From assembly GCA_021324465.1 (NCBI GenBank), contig JAJPJB010000016.1, forward strand, positions 1 through 64,000: a stretch of DNA of 64,000 nt, in the 5' to 3' direction. Position 1 is the stretch's first letter; each line of letters starts with the position of its first letter. Under the pieces are notes generated by a model. The model was given only the letters and a program-made list of their open reading frames with translations. It was not told the DNA's origin and ran no database searches. Positions 44,296-53,068 of the stretch are shown here, piece after piece. This DNA comes from Hyphomicrobiaceae bacterium (GTDB lineage Bacteria > Pseudomonadota > Alphaproteobacteria > Rhizobiales > Xanthobacteraceae). Position numbers and translations under genes: made by a program.

Positions 44296-45741
44296 ATGAA
44301 TATCCAGACCGTCGATTACACGACCAAGATTCCGAACAACGTCAATCTCATAGAGGACCGCCAGGTCCTGCGTGCGCTCGAGAGCTGGCATCCCGGCTAT
44401 ATCGACTGGTGGATGGATATGGGGCCGGATGGCTTTCAGGACGCCCTGGTCTATCTGCGCACAGCAGTTTCGGTCGACCCCAAAGGCTGGGCCAAATTCG
44501 ATTACGTCAAAATGCCGGATTACCGCTGGGGCATTCTGCTCGCGCCAAAGCAAGAGGGCCGCACGATTCCGTTCGGCCGCCATTATGGCGAGCCGGCCTG
44601 GCAGGAAGTGCCCGGCGAATATCGCGCCATGCTGCGGCGCCTTGTCGTCATCCAAGGCGATACCGAGCCGGCTTCGGTCGAGCAGCAGCGCCATCTCGGC
44701 AAGACGGCGCCGTCGCTCTACGACATGCGCAACGTCTTTCAGGTCAATGTCGAGGAAGGCCGACACCTGTGGGCGATGGTCTATATTCTGCAGAAATATT
44801 TCGGCCGCGACGGCCGCGAGGAGGCGGCTGAGCTATTGCGGCGCCGCTCCGGCGATGCCGACAAGCCGCGCATGCTCGGCGCCTTCAACGAAGCGACACC
44901 GGATTGGCTGTCGTTCCACATGTTCACCTTCTTCACCGACCGCGACGGCAAGATGCAGCTCGAGTCGCTCGCGCAATCCGGCTTCGATCCGCTGTCGCGC
45001 ACCTGCCGCTTCATGCTGACCGAGGAAGCGCATCACATGTTTGTCGGTGAGACCGGCGTCGGGCGCACAGTACAGCGCACCTGCGAGGCGATGAAAGAGG
45101 CCGGCATCGACGACCCCTACGATATCGACAGAGTCCGCGATCTCGGCGTCATCGATCTGCCGACCATGCAGAAGAAGCTCAATCTGCATTATTCGCTCTC
45201 GCTCGATCTGTTCGGCTCGGAGGTCTCAACCAATGCGGCGAATACTTTTACGGCAGGGCTGAAGGGCCGCTTCCAGGAGACCAAGATCAACGACGATCAT
45301 AAACTCGAGAACGCGACCTATCCGGTGCTGAAACTCGTCGATGGCGAGATCAAGCGTGTCGACGAGCCGGCTCTGACAGCCATCAATATGCGGCTGCGCG
45401 ACGATTACACCGCGGACTGCCAGCGCGGGCTCGATCGCTGGAACAAGATTTTTGACAAGACCGGCATCGCCTTCAAATTTAGGCTGCCGCATGTCGGATT
45501 CCATCGCCAGATCGGCGAGTTTAAGGACATCAAAGTCTCGCCCCACGGCCAAATCGTCGACGAGGCGACCTGGAAGCGCGATCAGGACAAGTGGCTGCCG
45601 TCACAGGACGACGGCGATTTCATCCAAAGCCTGATGAAGCAGGTCGTCGAGCCCGGCAAGTTCGCGAGTTGGATCGCCCCGCCGCGCGTCGGCATCGACA
45701 ACAAGCCGGGCGATTTCGAATACGTGAAGATCGCGGCGTAA
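44296..45741 (+). CDS. boxB: benzoyl-CoA 2,3-epoxidase oxygenase subunit
   Basis: A 481-residue class I di-iron protein that epoxidises benzoyl-CoA with O2. It opens with NIQTVDYTTKIPNNV. Iron-ligand helices are visible as NVEEGRHLWAMVYIL and MLTEEAHHMFVGETG, with Glu243 and His246 in the second. Length fits BoxB (about 475). The electron-delivering BoxA reductase is not in the window. A good AGGAGTGAG site precedes the ATG. It lies 136 bp after boxC and is followed by a stem-loop. Confidence 0.95.
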   Translation: MNIQTVDYTTKIPNNVNLIEDRQVLRALESWHPGYIDWWMDMGPDGFQDALVYLRTAVSVDPKGWAKFDYVKMPDYRWGILLAPKQEGRTIPFGRHYGEPAWQEVPGEYRAMLRRLVVIQGDTEPASVEQQRHLGKTAPSLYDMRNVFQVNVEEGRHLWAMVYILQKYFGRDGREEAAELLRRRSGDADKPRMLGAFNEATPDWLSFHMFTFFTDRDGKMQLESLAQSGFDPLSRTCRFMLTEEAHHMFVGETGVGRTVQRTCEAMKEAGIDDPYDIDRVRDLGVIDLPTMQKKLNLHYSLSLDLFGSEVSTNAANTFTAGLKGRFQETKINDDHKLENATYPVLKLVDGEIKRVDEPALTAINMRLRDDYTADCQRGLDRWNKIFDKTGIAFKFRLPHVGFHRQIGEFKDIKVSPHGQIVDEATWKRDQDKWLPSQDDGDFIQSLMKQVVEPGKFASWIAPPRVGIDNKPGDFEYVKIAA

Positions 45742-45768
45742 TTGATCCCGCGCATCACTGACAGTGGA

Positions 45769-45793
45769 GGGGCGGCGCTGGTCACGCTGCCCC
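45769..45793 (+). terminator. stem-loop after boxB
   Basis: ggggcggcg pairs with cgctgcccc (one mismatch) around a 7-nt loop, 27 nt after the boxB stop, and is followed by ttctaacct. The stem is strong and the T tract poor. It probably ends the box transcript. Confidence 0.4.
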
Positions 45794-45861
45794 TTCTAAC
45801 CTCTGCAGCAAATGCAGAGACCATGTCCTTATGAACGCCAGACACGCTTGGATTTGTTTAC

Positions 45862-46692
45862 TCAGGCGAGCGGCCCCTCACGCAAGCGTGACAGGTCGAA
45901 GCGATCGATCTCGCGCAGCAATTCCACGAAAGCTTCGGCGCCGCGCGCGAGCGCCGCCTCGCCTTTCGCCGACGTTGCAAGCGTCGCGTCGCCGATGGCA
46001 CCGGTCGGATGGATGTCCTGCGTCATCCAGGCAAAGCCGGCCGGCCTGTAAGCGCCGAGCCATTTGAATTCCTGCGCCATCGCGAGTGTTGCCGGAACGG
46101 CCTTCGGCGCTTTGTCGCCGCGCACGAGGTCAGGCTTGGCTGCAAGCATCAACGAGGTTTCGACATCACCGGCGTGAATGCCGTGTTTCTTTTCTTCCGC
46201 CGTGAACGCGCCCTCCGGATAGCCGAAGCGATGCCAGCCGACAGTGACGGCCAGCATGTTCAATCGCGTGCGCAGATCGCGCCCCACGATCTCCATCGCC
46301 GCGACATTGCCGCCATGGCTGGTGACCAGAACGAGCTTGCGCACGCCTGAGCGCGCTAGGCTCTCGCCAAGCTCAGTCCAGGCGGCAACCGCCGTGGTCG
46401 CGGAGAGCGTGAGCGTGCCGGGAAACGACAGATGTTCGGCGGAGACGCCGATGCGCTGCACCGGCAGGAACGTCACCGGAAGCTCCTGCGGCAAGATCTT
46501 CTGGACACGCGCCAGATAGGCCTCGGCAATGAACGTATCGACACCGAGCGGCAGATGCGGGCCGTGCTGCTCGATCGCCGCGAGCGGCAGCACCGCGATC
46601 CAGCGCACGGTCTCGGCGCCGGCGTCGGCAATGTCCTGCCAGGTCATGTCCATCCAGTTGCGTTTGGGCAGGGTCATGTGGGCATTGCTCAT
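45862..46692 (-). CDS. creatininase-family amidohydrolase
   Basis: A 276-residue member of the creatininase/FAPy-deformylase fold. Family motifs are LPLAAIEQHGPHLPLGVDT near residues 35-53, VLVTSHGGNVAAM, and the metal-binding HAGDVETSLML. Members include creatinine amidohydrolases, formamidopyrimidine deformylases and enzymes of cofactor pathways, so the substrate is open. It is divergent from an NMT1-type ABC transporter operon. Such pairings can point to uptake and hydrolysis of a cyclic amide or pyrimidine, which is inference only. Confidence 0.87.
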   Translation of the reverse strand: MSNAHMTLPKRNWMDMTWQDIADAGAETVRWIAVLPLAAIEQHGPHLPLGVDTFIAEAYLARVQKILPQELPVTFLPVQRIGVSAEHLSFPGTLTLSATTAVAAWTELGESLARSGVRKLVLVTSHGGNVAAMEIVGRDLRTRLNMLAVTVGWHRFGYPEGAFTAEEKKHGIHAGDVETSLMLAAKPDLVRGDKAPKAVPATLAMAQEFKWLGAYRPAGFAWMTQDIHPTGAIGDATLATSAKGEAALARGAEAFVELLREIDRFDLSRLREGPLA

Positions 46693-46749
46693 CGTTTGTC
46701 GCGATACGGATCAATAAGTATGAGAGACCGATTCAAAGCGGAGACCAAT

Positions 46750-46764
46750 CCCTGCATTGCAGGG
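46750..46764. promoter_or_regulatory. perfect 15-bp palindrome
   Basis: ccctgcattgcaggg, with 7-bp arms around a single central base, lies in the 285-bp divergent region between the creatininase-family gene and the ABC operon. Its position suits a dimeric regulator. Confidence 0.4.
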
Positions 46765-46772
46765 CTAACCGC

Positions 46773-46879
46773 AGCGCAGAGAGAATTTGGAGTCAAGGAT
46801 GCGCGAAGCGCACCGTCTTCAGCGGCGACCCTATCGCCAGGGCGATGGGTCGTCCTTGAGTTCAATTTCTCCCTGCGCT
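46773..46879. repeat. 107-bp nested inverted repeat
   Basis: Arms at 46773-46799 (starting agcgcagagagaa) and 46853-46879 (ending ttctccctgcgct) match over about 27 bp with a few mismatches. Inside, gcgaccctatcgc and gcgatgggtcg form a second stem. The whole could fold into one long hairpin. It is MITE-like, and lies in the divergent promoter region of the ABC operon. Confidence 0.65.
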
Positions 46880-46977
46880 CCAATACGACTATGCAATGTA
46901 AGGGAATTTTCCGCCGGCGGGCGTTTTTTAACTCGTTCATATGCTAAGTCTGCGGCACCGACATTGAGGAACAGCCG

Positions 46978-47994
46978 ATGCGATTAACCGCAATCTCTCG
47001 CAAAGCCTTTGCAGTGCTCGCGCTTACAGCGGACGTCGCCACCGCACACGCTCAAGCTTTCGACAAGGTCTCCTTCGGCACCAACTGGCTCGCCGAGGGC
47101 GAGCAGGGCGGCTTCTACCAGGCGCTTGCCGACGGCACTTATCGCAAATACGGCCTCGATGTCACGATCGTGCCGGGCGGACCCAACACCAACAACCGCA
47201 TCTTGCTGCCGGTCGGCAAGATCGATTTCTTTCTCAGCGCCAACACGCTGCAGTCGTTCGATGCGGTGGCACAAAACATCCCGACAGTCGAGGTCGCGGC
47301 GATGTTTCAGAAGGATCCGCAGGTCTTCATCGTCCATCCCGATCAGGGCATCGACAAATTCACCGATCTGAAAAATCTCACGCTGTTCGTGTCGCAGGAA
47401 GGCGTCGCAAGCTACTACCAGTGGCTCAAGGCCGACTACGGATTCAAGGATTCGCAGGTCAAGCCGTACACGTTCAACCCACAGCCGTTTCTCGCCAACA
47501 GGAAAAGCGCGATGCAGGGCTATGTCACCTCCGAACCCTTTGCCATCGAGAAGCAGGCGAAATTCAAGCCGAAAGTGTTCTTGCTCGCCGACCAGGGCTT
47601 TTCCGCCTATTCGACACTGATCGAGACGCGGCGCGATCTGGTCGAGCAGAAGCCCGATCTAGTGCAGCGCTTCGTCGATGCTTCGATCATCGGCTGGTAC
47701 AATTACATTTATCATGACAATTCCGCCGGCAATGCGCTGATCAAGAAGCAGAACCCCGAGATGACCGACGACCTGCTGACCTATTGCGTCGCCAAGCTCA
47801 AGGAATACGGCATTGTCGATTCCGGCGACGCGCAGACGCTCGGCATCGGCGCCATGACGGACGCGCGCATGAAGGAATTCTTCGACGAGATGACGCGCGC
47901 CGGCGTGGTCAAATCCGGCCTCGACTTTAAGAAAGGCTACACGCTGCAATTCGTCGACAAGAAGGTCGGCTTGGATCTGCGGCCGAAGCAGTAA
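46978..47994 (+). CDS. ABC transporter substrate-binding protein (NMT1/THI5-like)
   Basis: A 338-residue periplasmic binding protein. A Sec signal peptide spans residues about 1-25 ending in ATAHAQA. The NMT1-like fold begins with VSFGTNWLAEGEQGGFYQAL, followed by the PGGPNTNNRILLPVGKIDFF region that contacts ligand in this superfamily. Relatives bind pyrimidine precursors, aromatic sulfonates, taurine or nitrate; the ligand cannot be chosen from sequence. GAGGA precedes the ATG. First gene of a three-gene importer operon. Confidence 0.9.
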   Translation: MRLTAISRKAFAVLALTADVATAHAQAFDKVSFGTNWLAEGEQGGFYQALADGTYRKYGLDVTIVPGGPNTNNRILLPVGKIDFFLSANTLQSFDAVAQNIPTVEVAAMFQKDPQVFIVHPDQGIDKFTDLKNLTLFVSQEGVASYYQWLKADYGFKDSQVKPYTFNPQPFLANRKSAMQGYVTSEPFAIEKQAKFKPKVFLLADQGFSAYSTLIETRRDLVEQKPDLVQRFVDASIIGWYNYIYHDNSAGNALIKKQNPEMTDDLLTYCVAKLKEYGIVDSGDAQTLGIGAMTDARMKEFFDEMTRAGVVKSGLDFKKGYTLQFVDKKVGLDLRPKQ

Positions 47995-48001
47995 GACCAC
48001 T

Positions 48002-48793
48002 ATGCCGTCTGCGGACAAAGCCGCGTCTTCCATTCTCGCTTTGCGCGGCGTGAGCAAGACCTTTCCCAATGGAACCGCGGCGCTGGCCGGGCTTGATCTC
48101 GCGGTGCGAGCGGGCGAGTTCCTTTCGCTGCTCGGCCCTTCGGGCTGCGGCAAATCGACGGCGCTGCGAATCATCGCCGGCCTGAGCGAGCCCAGCGCCG
48201 GCAGCGTCGCGTGGCGGGCGACAAATGCGTCTGCCGACGGCCAACGGCGGATCGGCTTCGTGTTTCAGGAGCCGACGCTAATGCCCTGGGCCTCGGTGTT
48301 CAACAATGTGCTCCTGCCGCTGCGGCTTAAGCGGGTGCCTGCGGATAAGGCGAGCCGTTCGGTGGCTGCCGCGATCGAGCGGGTCGGCCTGCAAAGCTTT
48401 GCCAAGGCTTACCCGCGCGAATTGTCCGGCGGCATGCGCATGCGCGTCTCGATCGCCCGGGCGCTGGTGACAGAGCCCGATCTTCTGTTGATGGACGAGC
48501 CGTTCGCGGCGCTCGACGAGATTACGCGCTTTAAGCTCAACAATGATTTGCTGGAGCTCTGGCAGGCGCTGCGCACCACCGTGGTCTTCGTCACCCACTC
48601 GGTGTTTGAGTCGGTCTATCTGTCGAGCCGGATCGTGGTGATGACGGCGCGGCCGGGCCGCGTCTACACCGAGCTTACGAGCGATGCGCCCTATCCGCGC
48701 GCGGCGCAATTCCGCACCTCGGCCGAATATGCCGCGCTCTGCCGCCGTGCCTCGGAAGCGCTTGGGCAAGCGATGACGGTTGGAGGCGGATAA
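48002..48793 (+). CDS. ABC transporter ATP-binding protein
   Basis: A 263-residue ATPase of the nitrate/sulfonate/thiamine-precursor (SsuB/ThiZ-like) class. It has Walker A GPSGCGKST, Q-loop GFVFQEPTLMPWA, signature LSGGMRMRVSIARAL, Walker B LLMDEPFAALDE and H-loop VFVTHSVFES. It energises import by the neighbouring permease. It begins 7 nt after the binding-protein stop and its stop overlaps the permease start as TAATG. Confidence 0.95.
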   Translation: MPSADKAASSILALRGVSKTFPNGTAALAGLDLAVRAGEFLSLLGPSGCGKSTALRIIAGLSEPSAGSVAWRATNASADGQRRIGFVFQEPTLMPWASVFNNVLLPLRLKRVPADKASRSVAAAIERVGLQSFAKAYPRELSGGMRMRVSIARALVTEPDLLLMDEPFAALDEITRFKLNNDLLELWQALRTTVVFVTHSVFESVYLSSRIVVMTARPGRVYTELTSDAPYPRAAQFRTSAEYAALCRRASEALGQAMTVGGG

Positions 48794-49668
48794 TGGCGGC
48801 AAACGCACGGGCATCCGCTCGGTCCCGCGCAACCGCGAATCCGGAAGCTCGGTCTCCGCTTGCGCGGGGGCGGCCGGCCACGACAAACCGTGAGCATGTG
48901 CTCCGCGTCGCACTGCCGCTGATCGTCCTGGCGCTCGTGCTGCTGATCTGGGAGGCGACCGTCCGCGTCGGCAATGTTCCGCCTTATGTGCTGCCGGCGC
49001 CCGATCTCATTGCGCAGACCCTGATCACCGACTGGTCGCTGTTGTGGCAGTCGCTCCTGGTGACGCTGCTGACCACTTTCGAGGGTTTTTTGCTCGCCGC
49101 AGCCGGCGGCGTCGGCTTGGCCGTTCTGTTCAACCAATCGAAGCTTTTGGAATATTCGCTCTATCCCTATGCCGTGATCCTGCAGGTGACGCCGATCGTC
49201 GCGATCGCGCCGTTGCTGCTGATCTATCTGCCGCAGCCGCTTGCGGTGCTCGCTTGCGCCTGGATCGTGGCCTTTTTCCCGGTGCTGGCGAACACAACCC
49301 TGGGCCTGAATTCGACGGACCGCAATCTCGCCGATTTGTTTGCGCTCTACGGCGCCTCTCGACTGCAGATTTTGTGGAATCTGAAGCTGCCGGCGGCGCT
49401 GCCTTACATTCTCGGCGGCCTGCGCATTGCCGGCGGCCTATCGCTGATCGGCGCCGTGGTCGCCGAGATTGCCGCTGGCGCCGCCGGCGCCGGCTCCGGT
49501 CTCGCCTACCGCATTGCCGAATCCGGCTACCGGCTCAACATCCCGCGCATGTTCGCGGCGCTGTTGTTGCTCTCCGTCGCCGGCATCGTGATCTTCTATC
49601 TCTTGTCGCTTGCCAATTATCTCGCGCTGCGCCGCTGGCACGAAAGCGCGCTGGAGCGCGAGCAATAA
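48793..49668 (+). CDS. ABC transporter permease
   Basis: A 291-residue inner membrane permease of the BPD_transp_1 class with about six helices. The EAA-like coupling loop is around FALYGASRLQILWNLKLPAALPYI (positions about 180-203). The first 35 residues are hydrophilic and rich in Arg/Ala, longer than usual, and are encoded by sequence resembling the dispersed cgcttgcgcggg repeat, so the tail may be repeat-derived. Translationally coupled to the ATPase gene. Confidence 0.92.
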   Translation: MAANARASARSRATANPEARSPLARGRPATTNREHVLRVALPLIVLALVLLIWEATVRVGNVPPYVLPAPDLIAQTLITDWSLLWQSLLVTLLTTFEGFLLAAAGGVGLAVLFNQSKLLEYSLYPYAVILQVTPIVAIAPLLLIYLPQPLAVLACAWIVAFFPVLANTTLGLNSTDRNLADLFALYGASRLQILWNLKLPAALPYILGGLRIAGGLSLIGAVVAEIAAGAAGAGSGLAYRIAESGYRLNIPRMFAALLLLSVAGIVIFYLLSLANYLALRRWHESALEREQ

Positions 49669-49753
49669 CTGATCTTGCGCGGAGCGCAGCGACGAAGCTG
49701 TCCAGGGCCGCACCGCCGCCCAGACTGTTTCGCTGCCCGGCATGACGGTTGCG

Positions 49754-52700
49754 TTATGGCAACGCCATCTCCAGCACCCGCGCGACGTGAACGGCCTCGC
49801 GTCCGGCGCCGTCATAAATCTGGTGCCGACAAGATGTGCCGTCGGCGACGATGATCGCGTCGTCAGGCGCCTTGCGTACGGCCGGCAGCAAAGACAATTC
49901 GCCCATGGCGCGCGAGACCTCGATCGTATCGGCATGGAAGCCGAACGCGCCGGCCATGCCGCAGCAGCTCGATTCAATCGGCTCGACCTGAAGATCAGGA
50001 ATAAGCCGCAGCGTCCCTTCGACCGCGCCCATCGTGCCGAATGATTTTTGATGGCAATGGCCGTGCAGCAGGGCGCGCTTCTTCAGTGGGCGAAGCTTAA
50101 GGTCGAGGCTGCCGGTTTCAGCTTCCTGCGTCAAAAATTCTTCAAACAAGATCGCGCCGGTCGCGGCTTTGCGGGCCACTTCGTTTTTCAGCAATGCCGG
50201 GATTTCGTCGCGGAAACTGAACAGGCAGCTTGGCTCAAGGCCGATCACGGGCATGTCTTGCGCGAGAAAGGGTGCGAATGCGGCAAGCGTGCGCTCGGCC
50301 TCATGACGCGCTTGGTCCACTTTGCCGATGGCCAAAAAAGTGCGGCCGCAGCAGAGCGGGCGCCCTCTGTCGGCCGGCGGGGCGAAATTCACGCGATAGC
50401 CGGCAGCGGTTAGCACGGCGATCGCGGCATCGATATTTTCGCGCTCGAAATAACGGTTGAAGGTGTCGGCAAACAGGGCGACGTCACCGCTTCTGCGGCC
50501 TTCATGCCGGTGCTTGCCGCGGGCATCCGTCCCTTTGCGCGCGGAAGCCGTAGGTGGCCGGGACATAGGCGAGCGCAGCGACGCCGTTCTTCGAACGGAC
50601 AAGCCCAGCCCTGACGGCTCCGCCTCTCTGAAATAGTCCGCACGCCACTTTGGCACGCTCCGCTGAGCGCTGAAGCCAGCGATGGCTTCCGACAATCTCG
50701 CCGCGCCCGGCAGGGCGTTGCGCAGATTGAACAGCCAAGACAGCCGCGCCGCATAGGGCGCATAGCGCGGCAGATAGCCGATGAGCCGATCATGCAGCGA
50801 CAGGCCGCGTTTGGCCGCGCGCGCGGCCAAAAACTCGATTTTCATCCGCGCCATGTCGACGCCGGTCGGGCATTCCCGGCGGCAGGCCTTGCAGGAGACG
50901 CAAAGCTTCAGCGTCTCAGCCATGTCGTCGGAGGTGAAGGCGTCCGGCCCGAGCTGGCCGGTGATGGCGAGCCGCAGCGTATTGGCGCGGCCGCGCGTGA
51001 CATCACGTTCGTCGCGCGTCACCCGATAGCTCGGGCACATCACGCCGCCTGCGCGTGCGCGGCAGGCGCCGTTATTGTTGCACATCTCGACCGCGCCCTG
51101 GAACCCGCCGCCGGCGCCCGGATAGGCCGACCAGTCGAGCGCGGTCGCCATCGACTGCGCGCGGTAGCCGGGGGCATAGCGGAAATTGCCCCGGTCATCG
51201 AATCTCGGCGCCCGCACGATTTTGCCGGGATTGAACAGCCCCTTTGGATCGAAACGATCCTTCACCGCCTCGAAGGCATGCACCAGCCGGGCGCCGAACA
51301 TTTTTTCATGAAATTCCGAACGCACGATGCCGTCGCCGTGCTCGCCGGAATGCGAGCCCTTGTATTCGCGCACAAGCGCAAACGCCTCCTCGGCGATGGC
51401 GCGCATGGCGCGCACGTCCTTGTCGAGGCGCAGATTGAGCACGGGCCGCACATGCAGGCAGCCGACCGCGGCATGCGCATACCAGGTGCCGCGGGTGCCG
51501 TTGCGTGCAAACACTTCGGTGAGCCGCGCCGTGTAGTCGGGCAGATGCTCGAGCGGCACGGCGCAATCCTCGACGAAGGAGATCGGCTTACCTTCCTCCT
51601 TCATCGACATCATGATGTTGAGGCCCGCGGTGCGCACCTCGGCGATGCCGGACTGCAATTTCGCGTCGAGCACGTCGACCACGCCGCCGCGGGCGGCGCC
51701 CGACTTGTCCCAGGCGATGCCGAGATCGCCGATCAGCTCGCCGAGCGCTTTCAAGCGGCGCAGATTTTCCGCTTCGTCCTCGGCGAATTCGACAAACAGG
51801 ATCGCTTCCGGATCGCCGCGCAGAAACGCGTCCACGGTCGGCTTGAACATCGCGATGTCGCGCGCCAACGAAAGCATGGTGCGGTCGATCAGTTCGACCG
51901 CGATCGGATTGAGCTTGACGATATGTTGTGCGGCGCTCATCGCGACATGGAAGCTGCCGAAATGACAGGCGCCGACGGCGCGGCGGTTTAGCTGCGGCGA
52001 CAGCTTCAGCTCGACCCTGGTCGAAAAGGCCAGCGTGCCTTCGGAGCCGACCAGGAGATGCGCGAGATTGATGTCATTTCTTCCCACGACCAGCGCATCG
52101 AGATTGTAGCCGCCGACGCGGCGCTGCACTTTGGGAAAGCGCCGCGCGATCTCGTCCGCCTCGCGCGCGGCGATCGCAAGAAGATCGCGCACAAGAGCAT
52201 CCGGCACGTTCACGCCCGGCTCGCCGACGCGGCCGAAATGCGCCGGCGTACCGTCGGGCAATAGCGCATCAATTGACAATACGTTCTCCCGCGTATTGCC
52301 GTAGCGCAGCGAGCGCGCGCCGCAGGAATTATTGCCGACCATGCCGCCGATCGTGGCGCGCGAGGCGGTGGAGATGTCGACCGGAAACCACAGGCCGGTC
52401 GGCTTCAGCGCCCGATTGAGATCATCAAGCACGATGCCCGGCTCGACCACGCAGCGCCGGTTTGCGACATCGACGTCGATTACCTTGTTCAGGTGCCGCG
52501 AGCAGTCGATCACCACGCCATGATTGACCGTCTGCCCGGCCTGCGAGGTGCCGCCGCCGCGCGGGGTGATCGGCACGCCCTCTTCACGGCAGATCCTGAT
52601 CGCTCGATCAGCGTCCTCGATCGTGCGCGGCGTCGCAACTCCGAGCGGCATGATCTGATAGTGCGAGGCGTCGTTGGCATAGCGCCCACGCGTGAAGGCG

Positions 52701-52783
52701 TCGAAATGCACGTCGCCGGCGCGTTCGGCGGCAAATCGCCGTTGCAGGCTGCGCTCGAGCGCCGGCATTAACCGCGCCGTCAC
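49754..52783 (-). CDS. FAD-linked and Fe-S oxidoreductase (GlcD/D-lactate dehydrogenase-like fusion)
   Basis: A 1009-residue fusion. An FAD_binding_4 domain (about 40-270, PRGGGTSQAGQTVNHGVVID and NNSCGARSLRYG) is followed by an FAD-oxidase C-terminal domain (about 280-540). A ferredoxin-like part with CVSCKACRRECPTG comes next (about residue 620), then two CCG domains with CCGRTFLAIG and CCGMAGAFGFH. Such proteins oxidise 2-hydroxyacids (D-lactate, glycolate, 2-hydroxyglutarate) with electrons passing to the respiratory chain. The GTG start has GAGGGAG 8 nt upstream. The linker at about residues 714-758 is Arg/Ser-rich and encoded by a dispersed repeat. It is divergent from the class V aminotransferase. 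Confidence 0.92.
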   Translation of the reverse strand: MTARLMPALERSLQRRFAAERAGDVHFDAFTRGRYANDASHYQIMPLGVATPRTIEDADRAIRICREEGVPITPRGGGTSQAGQTVNHGVVIDCSRHLNKVIDVDVANRRCVVEPGIVLDDLNRALKPTGLWFPVDISTASRATIGGMVGNNSCGARSLRYGNTRENVLSIDALLPDGTPAHFGRVGEPGVNVPDALVRDLLAIAAREADEIARRFPKVQRRVGGYNLDALVVGRNDINLAHLLVGSEGTLAFSTRVELKLSPQLNRRAVGACHFGSFHVAMSAAQHIVKLNPIAVELIDRTMLSLARDIAMFKPTVDAFLRGDPEAILFVEFAEDEAENLRRLKALGELIGDLGIAWDKSGAARGGVVDVLDAKLQSGIAEVRTAGLNIMMSMKEEGKPISFVEDCAVPLEHLPDYTARLTEVFARNGTRGTWYAHAAVGCLHVRPVLNLRLDKDVRAMRAIAEEAFALVREYKGSHSGEHGDGIVRSEFHEKMFGARLVHAFEAVKDRFDPKGLFNPGKIVRAPRFDDRGNFRYAPGYRAQSMATALDWSAYPGAGGGFQGAVEMCNNNGACRARAGGVMCPSYRVTRDERDVTRGRANTLRLAITGQLGPDAFTSDDMAETLKLCVSCKACRRECPTGVDMARMKIEFLAARAAKRGLSLHDRLIGYLPRYAPYAARLSWLFNLRNALPGAARLSEAIAGFSAQRSVPKWRADYFREAEPSGLGLSVRRTASLRSPMSRPPTASARKGTDARGKHRHEGRRSGDVALFADTFNRYFERENIDAAIAVLTAAGYRVNFAPPADRGRPLCCGRTFLAIGKVDQARHEAERTLAAFAPFLAQDMPVIGLEPSCLFSFRDEIPALLKNEVARKAATGAILFEEFLTQEAETGSLDLKLRPLKKRALLHGHCHQKSFGTMGAVEGTLRLIPDLQVEPIESSCCGMAGAFGFHADTIEVSRAMGELSLLPAVRKAPDDAIIVADGTSCRHQIYDGAGREAVHVARVLEMALP
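50568..50598. repeat. 31-bp dispersed repeat inside the FAD oxidoreductase gene
   Basis: A 31-bp sequence beginning ggcgagcg and containing the small hairpin ccgttcttcgaacgg. It matches 55136-55166 at 29 of 31 positions. Here it lies in frame in the linker before the CCG domains. Confidence 0.75.
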
Positions 52784-52910
52784 CTTGTTCTCCCTCGTGC
52801 CAATGCCCGAATTCGATGCGATAACAACGCGCCAATGGTCACGTCAATCGGCGCATTGCCCGGCCAGAGCGGAAACCGGTTTTCCGACAAGGACATGCAC
52901 AAATGAAAAA

Positions 52911-52954
52911 TCCAGAACGCATGCCGGTTCGGTCAGACCGGCATGCGTTCTGGA
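52911..52954. repeat. perfect 18-bp hairpin in a divergent promoter region
   Basis: tccagaacgcatgccggt (52911-52928) is perfectly complementary to accggcatgcgttctgga (52937-52954) around an 8-nt loop. A ggaaaccggttttcc near-palindrome (52871-52885) of the dispersed type precedes it. Directly after it a ttgacc (52956) and attcaa (52979), 17 bp apart, form a weak sigma-70-like promoter toward the aminotransferase. There is no T run, so it is not a clear terminator. Confidence 0.75.
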
Positions 52955-53068
52955 CTTGACCGCAATATCGAATTCGCTATTCAACGCCACCAGCCCACAC
53001 CACCAGCCACTGGCGCTTTCGGACACGGCGCCGCCGGGGCCTTTTACGAGTCCGAAGGAGACTTCCTG

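Noticed and set aside
49754-52783. FAD/Fe-S oxidoreductase as the missing BoxA partner
   Set aside because: It has an FAD_binding_4/CCG architecture, whereas BoxA is a ferredoxin-NADP reductase fusion. It is not a plausible substitute on sequence grounds.
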